Source: Pseudomonadota bacterium | GTDB lineage: Bacteria; Desulfobacterota; Syntrophorhabdia; Syntrophorhabdales; Syntrophorhabdaceae | Assembly (NCBI GenBank): GCA_026388255.1 | Contig: JAPLKC010000080.1 | Coordinates: 1-64,000 of the forward strand | Reading direction: 5' to 3' | DNA length: 64,000 nucleotides | Part shown: piece by piece, positions 36,433 through 46,440 of the stretch | How the letters are laid out: the number at the start of each line of letters is the position of its first letter | Numbering within the stretch: the stretch's first letter is position 1 | Made by a program: the position numbers and the translations under genes | The notes under the pieces: model-generated | Seen by the model: only the letters and a program-made list of their open reading frames with translations | Database searches by the model: none | What the model was told of the DNA's origin: nothing

Positions 36433-39400
36433 TTGCCCTGGTTTACGCCTAAAACGCTGTTGAAGGCCCTGTTTTTTGGCACAGGTGCACTGCTTATCAT
36501 GGTCTTTGAAATACATCTACCCATTTCCGGAACAAGGCTCGTTACTGATCCGAGGGAGATACTGGTTACTCTGGGTGCTGCATTCACAGGACCCATCGGG
36601 GGCATCATTATTGGCATCATGTCCGGATTAATACAGCCGGTAACGGCCTTTTCCCCTGTTTCTATGTTCTACCATGCTCTCGGCGGCTTTTTTATAGGGA
36701 TCTGCTACAGGCCCTTATACCGTCTCACGACTATGCCACGTCTTCTTGGGTGGTGGGTATTGCTTGTAACATTTTATTATTTTGCCTTAATAATACCCTT
36801 CTCCGTTATTGGAACATCATTCAACCCTGAACTTTTGCAACAGATGTTCGGAACCTATACAGGTTTTACAGACCTGTACATAAGGGTCCTTGCACCTTCC
36901 GTCATCCCGGAATGGATAGCTACCATTATTATTACAATAGTGGTAATGGCATCTTTACCGGAGAAATTTCGCAGGCCTGCAGGCTATATTGAAAAAGACC
37001 CTTTAAGAAGCTCCCGGGGGACACTCTCGGCGAGACTTACCGCCTGGTTTTTTCTCCTTTCGATGATACCGTTGGGTGTAATGGCAGCCCTCATGAGTCA
37101 TAAATCAACGCAAGGGGTACAGGCAATATGGAACGAGCGGTATTTGCTTCCTGTTGCAGGCAGTCTTTTGATAGTTGCACTGATTGCCGGTGTTGTAATC
37201 TGGGTTCTGGTTGAGCGCCCCTTAAGACAATTGACCCGTGCTGCCGAAAAGATGGGTCGGGGGGATTTCAATATTGAGTTGAAGCATGAATACCTTATCG
37301 ATGAGCTTGGAACGCTCGGTGGTGTTTTTAATAATATGACACAACAACTCGGAGGCCTTGTTGCTGACCTTACACAGCAGGTTCAGGAACTTACAACAGC
37401 ACAAAAGGCTTTGCGCCTGTCTGAAGAAAAATATCGGAATATATATGAAAATGCCGTTTTGGGAATTTTCCGCAGCACTCCCAAGGGCCGGTTTATTGAT
37501 GTGAACCCTGCGCTGGCAAAAATCCACGGATATGCATCCCCCGAGGAAATGATGATGGAAATCAAAAATATCGGCCAGCAGCTTTACGAAAACCCTGAAG
37601 ACCTTAAACGATATATCAATTTACTGGAAAAACAGGATGTTGTAAGGGGCTTTAAGGCGCATCTTTTTCGTAAGGATAAAAGCATAGCATGGATCTCAAT
37701 GGATGTGAGAGCTTATCGAAATGAAAATGACAGGATACTTTACTATGAAGGCATTGTGCAGGATATAACCGAACGGGAAAAGGCAGAAAAAGACCTCTAT
37801 AATGAGAAGCAAAGGTCTCTCACCTTGTCGGAGAATGCCCCTTTCGGTATGGTCATGATCGATAAGATCGGAAATTATACCTATATCAATCCAAAATATC
37901 AGGAATTATTCGGTTATAGCCTGAATGAAATCCCCGATGGACGGACATGGTTCCGGAAGACATTACCTGATCCTCAAGACAGGCATAAAGTTATTTCATT
38001 ATGGACAGAGGATTTTAAAGATGCAAAAACAGGAGAAAATATCACGAGGGACTTTGCTGTTACCTGTAAGGACGGGACCGAAAAGATCATCAATTTCAAG
38101 TCTTCCCTGTTAGCCACAGGAGAAATATTGATAAGTTGTGAAGATATTACGGAGAGCAAATTATCAGAAGAAAGGCTTATTGAATATCAGCAATTTTTGG
38201 GGGCCATGCTTTCGGCATCACCAGTTGCGGTCTGCAGAGTAAGGGATAGAAAGCTTGTATGGGCAAGCGATTCCCTGTCCCGTTTAACGGGATATTCTTT
38301 AGATGAGCTGCTCAATGTAAGTACCAGACTGCTATACGACAGTGATGAAGCATATGAAGAGGAAGGGAAAACACTCTACGAGAAAGGCTGGTATGAAACA
38401 TGGCATGTTGTAAAGAAGGATGGCACAAAAATCAATGCCTTTATCCGTCTTGTACCAATGGACAGCCGCTCTTTTATCATGACTTTTTCGGATATAACGG
38501 ATATAAAAGAGATGCAGGAAGAGAAAGAAAAGTTGCAGCAACAATTAAACCATGCCCAGAAGATGGAAGCTATCGGTACTCTTGCAGGGGGTATCGCCCA
38601 TGACTTCAACAATATTCTCACCGCATTAATAGGTTATGGAAGCCTCCTGCAAATGCGAATGGACAAGGACAGCCCGCTGCGAAGGTATGTTGAGCAGATA
38701 CTTTCCACATCCAAGAAGGCGTCCGGCCTTACACAGAGCCTCCTCGCCTTCAGCAGAAAACAGCCTGCGAAACTTAGCCCCATAAAGTTAAACAATATTA
38801 TCCGGGGAACGGAGAAACTCCTTGAAAGACTCCTTACCGAAGACATCGAATTACAGATTCGCCTGGCCCAACAGGATATGACTATTATGGCAGACGTGAC
38901 ACAGATAGACCAGATCTTATTCAATCTTGCCACTAATGCACGGGATGCCATGCCTAACGGGGGTGTATTAAGCATAGAAACAAAGAGTATTTTTTTTACC
39001 AGTGAATTTAAAAAAATACATGGTTATGGCCAGCCTGGCATGTATGCCCTTTTTTCTGTATCTGATACAGGCATCGGCATGGATGAATCGACAAAAGAAA
39101 AAATATTCGATCCTTTTTTTACTACAAAAGAGATAGGCAAGGGAACGGGGCTGGGTCTCTCCACTGTCTATGGCATTGTAAAACAGCATGACGGATGTGT
39201 AGACGTGTATAGCGAGCCTGGCGCAGGAACAGTTTTCAGGATATATTTTCCCGTTATAAAAACAATGGCGGATGAAGCAGAACCTGTTACCGTTTGTTTT
39301 AGAAAGGGAACTGAAACTATCCTTGTCGCTGAGGACAACACAGAGGTAAGGGTTTTAATTAAAGATTTTCTTCAAGAATATGGGTACAATATCATAGAGG

Positions 39401-39702
39401 CAGTAGACGGAAAGGACGCAATAGATAAATTCAAGGAGCATAAAGGGGTTAATCATAACGGGATTGATCTTATTATCATAGACTCTGTCATGCCGAAGAA
39501 AAACGGCAGGGAAGCCTATGATGAAATACGAAAGCTTAGCCCGGACATAAGGGTGCTTTTTACCAGTGGTTATACCAGAGATATTGTGCTTGACAAAGGT
39601 ATTGAGGAGAAAGAATTCGATTTTATTTCAAAACCTCTGTCTCCTGATGAGCTGTTGCAAAAGGTGGAAGAAATCCTCGAACGTCCATCCGTTATAAAGT
39701 AA
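36433..39702 (+). CDS. hybrid sensor histidine kinase (5TM-HAMP-PAS-PAS-PAS-HisKA-HATPase-REC)
   Basis: 1089 aa. The N-terminal block has about five to seven helices. [20 protein letters not shown] and [20 protein letters not shown] resemble the 5TMR-LYT receptor type. A HAMP linker (about 255-310) follows, then three PAS domains (about 335-455, 460-575, 580-700). HisKA has His723 in [11 protein letters not shown], and the HATPase has DTGIGMD and GTGLGLS. The terminal receiver has Asp1017 in IIIDSVMP. Start is TTG 36433, 6 bp after AAAAGG; an in-frame stop lies 16 codons upstream. It shares its catalytic half plan with the first hybrid kinase but differs wholly in the sensor. Confidence 0.92.
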   Translation: MPWFTPKTLLKALFFGTGALLIMVFEIHLPISGTRLVTDPREILVTLGAAFTGPIGGIIIGIMSGLIQPVTAFSPVSMFYHALGGFFIGICYRPLYRLTTMPRLLGWWVLLVTFYYFALIIPFSVIGTSFNPELLQQMFGTYTGFTDLYIRVLAPSVIPEWIATIIITIVVMASLPEKFRRPAGYIEKDPLRSSRGTLSARLTAWFFLLSMIPLGVMAALMSHKSTQGVQAIWNERYLLPVAGSLLIVALIAGVVIWVLVERPLRQLTRAAEKMGRGDFNIELKHEYLIDELGTLGGVFNNMTQQLGGLVADLTQQVQELTTAQKALRLSEEKYRNIYENAVLGIFRSTPKGRFIDVNPALAKIHGYASPEEMMMEIKNIGQQLYENPEDLKRYINLLEKQDVVRGFKAHLFRKDKSIAWISMDVRAYRNENDRILYYEGIVQDITEREKAEKDLYNEKQRSLTLSENAPFGMVMIDKIGNYTYINPKYQELFGYSLNEIPDGRTWFRKTLPDPQDRHKVISLWTEDFKDAKTGENITRDFAVTCKDGTEKIINFKSSLLATGEILISCEDITESKLSEERLIEYQQFLGAMLSASPVAVCRVRDRKLVWASDSLSRLTGYSLDELLNVSTRLLYDSDEAYEEEGKTLYEKGWYETWHVVKKDGTKINAFIRLVPMDSRSFIMTFSDITDIKEMQEEKEKLQQQLNHAQKMEAIGTLAGGIAHDFNNILTALIGYGSLLQMRMDKDSPLRRYVEQILSTSKKASGLTQSLLAFSRKQPAKLSPIKLNNIIRGTEKLLERLLTEDIELQIRLAQQDMTIMADVTQIDQILFNLATNARDAMPNGGVLSIETKSIFFTSEFKKIHGYGQPGMYALFSVSDTGIGMDESTKEKIFDPFFTTKEIGKGTGLGLSTVYGIVKQHDGCVDVYSEPGAGTVFRIYFPVIKTMADEAEPVTVCFRKGTETILVAEDNTEVRVLIKDFLQEYGYNIIEAVDGKDAIDKFKEHKGVNHNGIDLIIIDSVMPKKNGREAYDEIRKLSPDIRVLFTSGYTRDIVLDKGIEEKEFDFISKPLSPDELLQKVEEILERPSVIK

Positions 39703-39706
39703 ATTT

Positions 39707-40813
39707 ATGAAAATCGGTCTGGCTATATATAATTTTGACCCCAAGAAAGGCGGGGCAGAGAGGTATGCCTATGACCTTGCTACACGGTTAGTGCAGCGGG
39801 GACACGAGATATGCGTATTCTGCGGACAGGGGATGAAAACGGAAGGTATAAAACTTATAAGACTCAATGCAATGCCTTTCCCCAGATGGCTCAGAACACT
39901 CTCCTTTGCGCTTAAACACAGAGCGCATATGAGGACTTCCCCCCCGGATGTCATGCTGGGCTTCGGGAATACCTTTGAGGCCGACGTATACCAGAGCCAC
40001 GGCGGGGTGCAGCGTATCTGGATGGAAAGGGAGATTGCAAGCTATGAAGACCCTAAAGAACGCAGTTATAAGGCATTCCTTCTTAGGAACAGCATCAACC
40101 AGCGGATACAGGAATGGATTGCAGAATACCCTATCAGGACAAAACGTTGTTCGAGGATTATAGCTATATCCGATATGCTGAAAACCCATATTGCAGGCCA
40201 TTTCAGTATCAAGCCGGACAGCATTGATGTCGTTTATAACGGGGTAGACACACAACAATTCGCTCCAGCAAGCTCCCGGGCTGACGGGCCGCTCAGGATA
40301 CTTTTTTCCGCCGGTAATTTCAGGCTCAAAGGGCTTTTGCCTCTTCTACTTGCCGCAGGCGAGGTCTCAAAAGAAAGAAGGGATTTTCGGGTGCGCATCA
40401 TGGGCAGAGGAAGAAGGGAAAGGTACGAACAGGTTATCAGGGCATTGAGTATCGGAGATTGTGTAACTTTTCTCGGGGAGCAGGCTTATCCTGAAACCGT
40501 CTATAGGGACGCTCAAATCCTTGCACATCCCACATTCTATGACGCCTGCTCGCTCACAACCATGGAGGCAATGGCGTCAGGGCTACCTGTCATTACAACA
40601 CGATGGAACGGTGCATCTTCCCTGATATCGGAACAGGAAGGCTATGTGATCGATGAACCCTTCGATATTGTCGGCATGGTTACAGCCATAAAGGCGCTCT
40701 TCAACCAGGATTTCAGAGATAGCATGGGGAAGAACGCACGCATAAAGCTTGAGTCATACACAATGGACCAAAACGCCGCAGCGATGGAGAAAATACTGCT
40801 TGAGGCCAGATAG
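39707..40813 (+). CDS. family 4 glycosyltransferase
   Basis: 368 aa GT-B enzyme. It starts MKIGLAIYNFDPKKGGAERY with the glycine-rich acceptor loop. The donor-site EX7E-like region is HPTFYDACSLTTMEAMASGL (about 283-302), where the usual first Glu is Asp. VYNGVDTQQFAP is the inter-domain hinge. It resembles LPS core heptosyl/glucosyl transferases (WaaG-like) acting at the inner membrane; donor and acceptor are unknown. It lies 4 bp after the kinase stop, so it may be co-transcribed with it. Confidence 0.9.
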   Translation: MKIGLAIYNFDPKKGGAERYAYDLATRLVQRGHEICVFCGQGMKTEGIKLIRLNAMPFPRWLRTLSFALKHRAHMRTSPPDVMLGFGNTFEADVYQSHGGVQRIWMEREIASYEDPKERSYKAFLLRNSINQRIQEWIAEYPIRTKRCSRIIAISDMLKTHIAGHFSIKPDSIDVVYNGVDTQQFAPASSRADGPLRILFSAGNFRLKGLLPLLLAAGEVSKERRDFRVRIMGRGRRERYEQVIRALSIGDCVTFLGEQAYPETVYRDAQILAHPTFYDACSLTTMEAMASGLPVITTRWNGASSLISEQEGYVIDEPFDIVGMVTAIKALFNQDFRDSMGKNARIKLESYTMDQNAAAMEKILLEAR

Positions 40814-41031
40814 GTTTATCACATAAAACGTGTGAAGGCAGGACATGATAATCATCTAAGCAACCCGGCCAATTAAAGTAAAAAATTGGCAGAACTTCAG
40901 AAAAATAAAAAGGTTTTGCAAACTATAAATCTTTATCTTGACTTATACATATGGGAAAATGATATGTAATAATCGTGCATGTTTTATATTAAATAATCAG
41001 TACTGTAAAATATTCCGAGAAAGGAGTTGTC
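40814..41031. other. 218-bp region before the hisF-like gene
   Basis: No gene. A TTGACT hexamer (40938-40943) followed by TATGTAAT about 19 bp downstream is a weak promoter candidate for the hisF-like/aminopeptidase pair. Confidence 0.35.
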
Positions 41032-41796
41032 ATGAAAACAATAAAGATTATGCCTTGTCTTGATATGAAGAACGGAAGGGTTGTAAAGGGAGTCCATTTT
41101 GTAGACATAAAAGATGCCGGCGATCCTGTGGAAAACGCCGCATTTTATGAAAAAGAGGGCGCTGACGAGCTTGCCATGCTCGATATTGCAGCAACTCTTG
41201 AGAACCGCAAAACCCGTCTCGACTGGGTAAACCAGGTGTCGTCGGTAATAACCATTCCGTTGACCGTAGGAGGCGGGATAGGCAGCCTTGAAGACATTGA
41301 GCTTATCTTAAAGGCAGGGGCATCGAAGGTGTCTATTAACAGCGCTGCCGTTGAAAATCCTGAGCTTATAAGAGAAGCAGCGAAAAAGTTCGGCTCAAAA
41401 ATGATCACCGTTGCCATTGATGCGAGAAGGAATAAGACAATGCCGTCAGGTTTTGAGCTTGTCATCTCCGGCGGAACTAAACCTGTGGGTAAGGACGCGA
41501 TCCAGTGGGCGAAACAATGCGAGGAATTGGGCGCAGGGGTTGTCCTGCCGACAAGCATGGACGGCGACGGAACCCTTGCAGGATACGACCTTGAATTTAC
41601 AAAGGCCGTAGCGGATGTTGTGACTGTTCCTGTAGTTGCTTCAGGTGGAGCCGGGGCATTGGAACACTTTTACGAAGGCGCAACAAAAGGCGGCGCCGAG
41701 GTATTGCTTGCCGCGTCTGTTTTCCACTTTAGAACATTCAGCATCCGGCAGGTAAAGGAATATCTGAAGAGCAAGGGGTTGGCAGTAATACTGTAG
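41032..41796 (+). CDS. hisF: HisF-like imidazole glycerol phosphate synthase cyclase
   Basis: 254 aa TIM barrel. Both catalytic Asp are kept: Asp11 in CLDMKNGRVVKG and Asp130 in VAIDARRN. Of the residues that form the ammonia gate in the Thermotoga enzyme (Arg5, Glu46, Lys99, Glu167), Glu46 and Lys99 remain. Arg5 is Lys5, and the Glu167 position is Val170 (GAGVVLPTSMDGDG, where GEILLTSxDRDG is usual). No hisH, hisA or other his gene is adjacent. It may be a paralogue that uses free ammonia or a different substrate; equally it could be a divergent true HisF. GAAAGGAG precedes the ATG. Confidence 0.85.
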   Translation: MKTIKIMPCLDMKNGRVVKGVHFVDIKDAGDPVENAAFYEKEGADELAMLDIAATLENRKTRLDWVNQVSSVITIPLTVGGGIGSLEDIELILKAGASKVSINSAAVENPELIREAAKKFGSKMITVAIDARRNKTMPSGFELVISGGTKPVGKDAIQWAKQCEELGAGVVLPTSMDGDGTLAGYDLEFTKAVADVVTVPVVASGGAGALEHFYEGATKGGAEVLLAASVFHFRTFSIRQVKEYLKSKGLAVIL

Positions 41797-41832
41797 TACT
41801 TAATTTGTTGCCGTATTAACGAGGAGAATACA

Positions 41833-43032
41833 GTGCTTACAGATGAGCAACTTAATAAATACGCAGACGTACTTCTCTGGGGGTTGAAAACCGCACGGAA
41901 GGGCAAATTCAAAAAGGGCGATGTGATCCTTATTCAGTATGACCATCCGGCCCTCAGGCTTGCAGAAATACTATACGGGAAAATACTCGATATGGGGATG
42001 AATCCGGTTCAGCGGATGATCGGAACATATGTAATTGAGCAGGCATTCTATCAAAAGGGAAGCGACAAACAACTTGTTTTTATGGCGCCCGGTGATAAAG
42101 AGCTGTATGAAAACCTCCACGGAAGGATTTTTCTGCGTGCCCCTGAGTCGCTCACGCACCTCAGGGATATTGATCCTGCGAGAATCGGCAAGGTCCTTGT
42201 ATCGAGAAAACCGCTCAGGGAAATCCTCGACAGGCGGGAGGAACAAGGAATGCATGGATGGACGCTGTGTACCTTTCCCACAGACGAACTTGCAAGGCAG
42301 GCAAATACAACGCCTGAAAAATACACATCTCAGATTTTAAAAGCATGTTATCTCGATAACGACAACCCGATTCGTTCATGGGAGTCTATTTATGAAGATG
42401 TTACAGACATAAAAAAGTGGCTTAACAATCTGAAGGTCAAATATTTCCATATAGAATCAAAAAATATAGATCTGAAGATAACACCCGGGGAACAAAGGCG
42501 ATGGAAAGGCATTTCAGGGCATAATATTCCGAGTTATGAGGTCTTTCTCTCCCCTGACTGGAGGGGCACCGAAGGGGTGTATTATGCCAATCTGCCTTCC
42601 TTCAGAAGCGGCAACTATGTGGAGGAGGTACGGCTTTTCTTTGAAAAAGGCTCTGTAAAGAAGGTTGAGGCAAAAACCGGCGAAGATTTTGCCGTAAAAC
42701 AGATTGCCATGGATAAAGGGGCGTCGAAGGTCGGCGAATTTTCTCTCACAGACAAACGGTTTTCACGAATCGACCGTTTCATGGCCGACACCCTATTTGA
42801 TGAGAATTTTGGTGGGGAATACGGCAATTCACATATTGCCGTCGGTGCCTCGTATACCGATACATACGAAGGAAATCCTGCAGATATGACGAAGGAAATG
42901 AAGAAAAAGCTTGGCTTTAACGATTCCGCACTTCACTGGGACCTCGTGAACACAGAAAACAAAACAGTAACGGCACATCTGGTCTCAGGGAAAAAGCTGG
43001 TAATATATGAGAAGGGCATGTTCAGATATTGA
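41833..43032 (+). CDS. M29-family metallo-aminopeptidase
   Basis: 399 aa, normal for the AmpS/AmpT thermophilic aminopeptidase family. The co-catalytic metal ligands appear in order: Glu in NIPSYEVFLSP, Glu in VGEFSLTD, His and Tyr in GNSHIAVGASY, and His/Asp in ALHWDLV. It removes N-terminal residues from peptides in the cytoplasm. A short insertion (FGGEYG) precedes the third motif. Start is GTG 41833 after GAGGAG; the gene follows the hisF-like gene by 36 bp and ends at a strong hairpin. Confidence 0.92.
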   Translation: MLTDEQLNKYADVLLWGLKTARKGKFKKGDVILIQYDHPALRLAEILYGKILDMGMNPVQRMIGTYVIEQAFYQKGSDKQLVFMAPGDKELYENLHGRIFLRAPESLTHLRDIDPARIGKVLVSRKPLREILDRREEQGMHGWTLCTFPTDELARQANTTPEKYTSQILKACYLDNDNPIRSWESIYEDVTDIKKWLNNLKVKYFHIESKNIDLKITPGEQRRWKGISGHNIPSYEVFLSPDWRGTEGVYYANLPSFRSGNYVEEVRLFFEKGSVKKVEAKTGEDFAVKQIAMDKGASKVGEFSLTDKRFSRIDRFMADTLFDENFGGEYGNSHIAVGASYTDTYEGNPADMTKEMKKKLGFNDSALHWDLVNTENKTVTAHLVSGKKLVIYEKGMFRY

Positions 43033-43051
43033 TATACAGAAACGCTCCAGG

Positions 43052-43091
43052 GCAAATAACTCCCTGCAGTATACTACAGGGAGTTATTTGC
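43052..43091. terminator. bidirectional terminator hairpin
   Basis: Perfect 15-bp stem GCAAATAACTCCCTG (43052-43066) with CAGGGAGTTATTTGC (43077-43091) and a 10-nt loop, sitting between the convergent aminopeptidase and YdcF-like genes. The A/T-rich outer part of the stem supplies short U-tracts in both directions. Confidence 0.85.
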
Positions 43092-43766
43092 TTATATGAC
43101 CTTCACCAGGTAATAGATTCTTTTTAAGATTTCCCCAAAAATCGTACTTAATCCGGCATCCGATTTCCACCAGTTGTCTTTTCTCAGACTCTCTTCAAAA
43201 GGTTTACAATAAACTGCGACACCTTTTTGTTTACCTGCTTTAGTATAGGCATCGCAGCTTCTCCGGCTGTGATGCCAGGGTGAAACGAGGATCATTGAAC
43301 GATGGCCCTGCGCTGTAACGGCTTCAATAACAGTAACAGCCGTATTCCATGTAACGGGATCTCTTTTCAAAACAGGGATCATTTTTATCTTTCCGAAATC
43401 ATACCCTTCGCTCTTGAAAAAAAGAGACAGGATTTCATGATAGTATGGTTGGGGTACTGTGTCGGATAAGGTGTTTGAACTTGAAAAAGGGTACTCTGTG
43501 AGAAAGATGAACTTGCCCATGCCCCCTGAAAGCAATTGCATGGATGCTCTGATGCTCGCCATTGAAGGGTATTGCCAGTTCTCGATAACTATTACCTCGG
43601 CCGGCGCTGTTGTGTCATTTGCTGAAATAAATGAAGTCGCATAATCCAGCAAGAGATTACGGCTTCCATATACAAGGAAGATTAATAACAGGCCTACAAG
43701 GAGTTTCCCGAGCCATGTGGTTTTCAGAACAGTTTTTTGTTGTAAAAAGTAACGGCGTGTTTCCAT
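43092..43766 (-). CDS. YdcF/DUF218-like membrane-anchored protein
   Basis: 224 aa. One N-terminal TM helix (LLVGLLLIFLVYGSRNLLL, about 23-41) and an extracytoplasmic domain with AEVIVIENWQYPS, RDPVTWNTAVTVIEA and ILVSPWHHSRRS, matching the DUF218 (ElyC/SanA/YdcF) layout. The ending NWWKSDAGLSTIFGEILKRI is also typical. DUF218 proteins have been linked to envelope polysaccharide or lipid-carrier metabolism; the role here is not known. It abuts the adenosine-kinase-like gene at one base, so they are co-translated. Confidence 0.75.
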   Translation of the reverse strand: METRRYFLQQKTVLKTTWLGKLLVGLLLIFLVYGSRNLLLDYATSFISANDTTAPAEVIVIENWQYPSMASIRASMQLLSGGMGKFIFLTEYPFSSSNTLSDTVPQPYYHEILSLFFKSEGYDFGKIKMIPVLKRDPVTWNTAVTVIEAVTAQGHRSMILVSPWHHSRRSCDAYTKAGKQKGVAVYCKPFEESLRKDNWWKSDAGLSTIFGEILKRIYYLVKVI

Positions 43767-44248
43767 TATAGTTTATACCCGAATTTCCGGAGAAGTTCCC
43801 TGCGCGCCTTCTTGTCTTCCTCGTCCTCTATGCCCTTGGGTTTTGAGCCGTCGATAACGCCCATGATGCCCCGGCCATGATCTTCCTCTGCGACTACGAC
43901 CTGCAAAGGGTTTGCCGTTGCGCATATGATATGACATACTTCCTGGCAAGCCTTTATAGCATTGAGGACATTGATGGGAAAACCATCCTTCAGAAAAATC
44001 ACAAATGTGTGTCCGCAGGATAGGGAAAAAGATGTTTCGTAAGCCAGTTTCATAAGTGTTTCCTCATTGCCTTCATACCGCACAAGGCACGGCCCGCTTG
44101 CCTCTGAAAAGGCGATCCCGAACTTAAGAGACGGCGCAGACCCGATAAGGATTTCATACATGTCCTCCACGGTCTTTACAAAATGCGATTGGCCAATGAT
44201 GATGTTCATCCCTTCAGGGATATCGATTTTAACGGTCTTTAATTCCAT
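43766..44248 (-). CDS. adenosine-specific kinase-like protein (DUF355)
   Basis: 160 aa. Conserved blocks are PEGMNIIIGQSHFVKTVEDMYE, FGIAFSEASGPCLVRYEGN, GHTFVIFLKDGFPINVLNAIK and VAEEDHGRGIMGVIDGSKPKGIED. These define the DUF355 family, whose archaeal members were named adenosine-specific kinases from structural work. It lacks ribokinase/P-loop motifs, so the activity remains tentative. GGAGG lies before the ATG. Confidence 0.87.
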   Translation of the reverse strand: MELKTVKIDIPEGMNIIIGQSHFVKTVEDMYEILIGSAPSLKFGIAFSEASGPCLVRYEGNEETLMKLAYETSFSLSCGHTFVIFLKDGFPINVLNAIKACQEVCHIICATANPLQVVVAEEDHGRGIMGVIDGSKPKGIEDEEDKKARRELLRKFGYKL

Positions 44249-44338
44249 AACTTAACCTCCTTTTACACAGGCCACCAAAGCCTTCGTTTATAAATTCATT
44301 GTTTTGCTTGGAAATAACTATATATATCTTTCTGTTTT

Positions 44339-45268
44339 TCATTGCTGAAACGGCTTATCTTTTTCAAAGTCCGGTACAAAAAGCGGTGCGCTTTCGAGCT
44401 TCTGGATAAAGACGTTTTTAAAGCCTTCCTTTACCAACAGGTCTGTCAGCTTTTCGTATTCTTCATATCTTATCTTCCTGTTTATTACAGGATATTCACC
44501 GGCTTTATGCACAGGGTAATACTGCGCCATGAGACTTATAAAAGTATCTGTTCCAAGATTATCCCGTATCCACCCGATAATCTTCTCCGTGCCTGCAAGG
44601 CCTCCAGGAAGGACAAGATGCCTTATCAGCATCCCTTTTATTGCAATGCCGTTTTTTGTCGTCAAGTCCCCGACCTGTCTTTTCATCTCAAGGATCGCTG
44701 CTGCGGCATATTCAGGGTAGCTTTTATCGACGGGCACATCGGATAGTTTATTTGCAATCCCTGCGCTCCAGTATTTGAAGTCAGGAAGGTATATGTCTAT
44801 AAGACCATCAAGTATTTTCAATGTTTCTACATTCTCATAAGCGTTCGTATTATAGACAAAAGGAATTTTAATGCCTTTTTCCTTCGCATGTTTTATGGCT
44901 GCAACAATAAAGGGAACGTAAGGGGTCGGACTGACAAGATTAATATTGTGACAACCCTGTTTTTCAAGCAGGATGAATATATTGGCAAGCTCTTCAATAG
45001 TATAAGATTCGCCTGTCCTGTAATGACTTATCTGATAATTCTGGCAGAACATACACCTTAGGTTGCAGGAGGAAAAAAAGATTGTGCCCGAACCGTTCGT
45101 ACCGGAGATAGGCGGTTCTTCACCGTAATGCAGCCCGTAATGGGCGATGATGATCTCGTTTGCTATGCCACAGTATCCCTTTTCACCCCTGAGCCTTGCT
45201 GCCCTGCATCTTCGCGGGCAGAGTTCACACTTCTCAATAAGGGACAATACCAATTCATCTTCAATCAT
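44339..45268 (-). CDS. radical SAM protein, PflX/COG1313-like activating enzyme
   Basis: 309 aa. An N-terminal cysteine cluster (CELCPRRCRAARLRGEKGYC) precedes the radical SAM motif CNLRCMFCQ (CxxxCxxC, about residues 71-78). SPTPYVPFIVAAIKHAKEKG and GIAIKGMLIRHLVLPGG are typical of this pyruvate formate-lyase-activase-like group. The target of the radical chemistry is unknown; no glycyl-radical enzyme gene is adjacent. The 137-bp gap to the arn genes contains two hairpins. Confidence 0.9.
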   Translation of the reverse strand: MIEDELVLSLIEKCELCPRRCRAARLRGEKGYCGIANEIIIAHYGLHYGEEPPISGTNGSGTIFFSSCNLRCMFCQNYQISHYRTGESYTIEELANIFILLEKQGCHNINLVSPTPYVPFIVAAIKHAKEKGIKIPFVYNTNAYENVETLKILDGLIDIYLPDFKYWSAGIANKLSDVPVDKSYPEYAAAAILEMKRQVGDLTTKNGIAIKGMLIRHLVLPGGLAGTEKIIGWIRDNLGTDTFISLMAQYYPVHKAGEYPVINRKIRYEEYEKLTDLLVKEGFKNVFIQKLESAPLFVPDFEKDKPFQQ

Positions 45269-45312
45269 ATAACTTTGTTGAATTCGTCGTCACACTCCGC
45301 TATTTTCGGAAT

Positions 45313-45348
45313 ACCCGCTTGCGGGTGTTGCCCGGGTACCCTCCGGGC
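45313..45348. terminator. paired hairpins downstream of the arn operon
   Basis: Two adjacent perfect stems, ACCCGC-TT-GCGGGT (45313-45326) and GCCCGG-GTACCCT-CCGGGC (45330-45348), lie just after the arnA decarboxylase stop. U-tracts are poor, so they may be attenuator or REP-like rather than a strong terminator. Confidence 0.45.
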
Positions 45349-45405
45349 GCTATCTATGAATCCGAATTGGTATGCGCCGCCTTCCACGAACATTATCTTG
45401 GCCTA

Positions 45406-46440
45406 TCACCCCATCTTCAGGCTTGCTTCAAGATAATATTCAAGAGTCTTTTTCAAAGCAGTATCAAGGTCAACTTTGGGTTCCCAGCCGATAAGCGTCC
45501 TTGCCTTTTTGATTGAAGGCATCCTGAAGTCAATATCCTGGTAACCTTCACCGTAGTAATCCTTGGAAAATGTCTCAACAATTTCAGAATGTTTTGTAAT
45601 GTTTTTTGTTGAAGGATGATTTACAAACAGCTCTTTCAGTTTATAGGCAAGGTCTTTGATCGTGGCTTCGTTGTTCGGATTTCCGATATTAAATATTTCA
45701 CCGTTAAATTTCCCGTCTTTGTTTTCAATGATTTTCATAAGACAATCTATGCCGTCGTCTATATATGTGAAGCACCTGCGCTGCATGCCGCCATCTACAA
45801 GCTTAATGGGTTCGCCAAGAAAAAGGTTGCTTATAAACTGGGTAACAACCCTTGAACTTCCCTCTTTCTCAGAGTCAGTGATAAGTTCATCAAGCTTTGG
45901 TCCTATCCAATTGAAGGGCCGAAACAGGGTAAACTTCAGACCATGCTGGAATCCGTATGCCCATATAACCCTGTCAAGGAGTTGTTTGGATGAGCTGTAA
46001 ATCCACCGCTGCATCCTTATAGGGCCAAGCATAAGGACACTTTCATCTTCGTTGAATTCCTTGTCCGTACACATGCCGTATACTTCTGATGTGGATGGAA
46101 AAAGAAGTTTTTTTCCGTACTTAACGCATAATCTCACGACATTCAGATTCTCCTCAAAATCAAGACGAAAGACCTTGAGGGGATCTTTTACGTATGTTGC
46201 AGGCGTTGCTATTGCAACAAGGGGCAGAACTATATCGCATTTCTTTACATGGTATTCTATCCATTCCTTGTTGATTGATATATCGCCTTCCACAAAATGG
46301 AAGCGTTTGTCCCCAAGGCAGGTATCGAGCTTATCGTCTCTTATATCCATTCCGTATACTTCCCAATCTTTTTCTTTAAGTATCTGCGACGCAAGGCTGT
46401 TGCCGATAAATCCGTTCACGCCAAGTATCAGTATCTTCAA
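45406..46440 (-). CDS. arnA: UDP-glucuronate oxidative decarboxylase (ArnA C-terminal type)
   Basis: 344 aa short-chain dehydrogenase. NAD-binding GVNGFIGNSLA (about 7-17) is followed by the ArnA-specific active-site region PSTSEVYGMCTDKEF and the YSSSK catalytic pair (RWIYSSSKQLLDRVIWAYG). It converts UDP-glucuronate to UDP-4-keto-pentose for 4-amino-4-deoxy-L-arabinose (Ara4N) synthesis. In enterobacteria this is the second half of a bifunctional protein; here it is a separate gene overlapping the formyltransferase gene by 4 bp. Ser/Glu/Arg positions typical of ArnA appear kept (TSEVYG, FRPFNW). Confidence 0.92.
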   Translation of the reverse strand: MKILILGVNGFIGNSLASQILKEKDWEVYGMDIRDDKLDTCLGDKRFHFVEGDISINKEWIEYHVKKCDIVLPLVAIATPATYVKDPLKVFRLDFEENLNVVRLCVKYGKKLLFPSTSEVYGMCTDKEFNEDESVLMLGPIRMQRWIYSSSKQLLDRVIWAYGFQHGLKFTLFRPFNWIGPKLDELITDSEKEGSSRVVTQFISNLFLGEPIKLVDGGMQRRCFTYIDDGIDCLMKIIENKDGKFNGEIFNIGNPNNEATIKDLAYKLKELFVNHPSTKNITKHSEIVETFSKDYYGEGYQDIDFRMPSIKKARTLIGWEPKVDLDTALKKTLEYYLEASLKMG

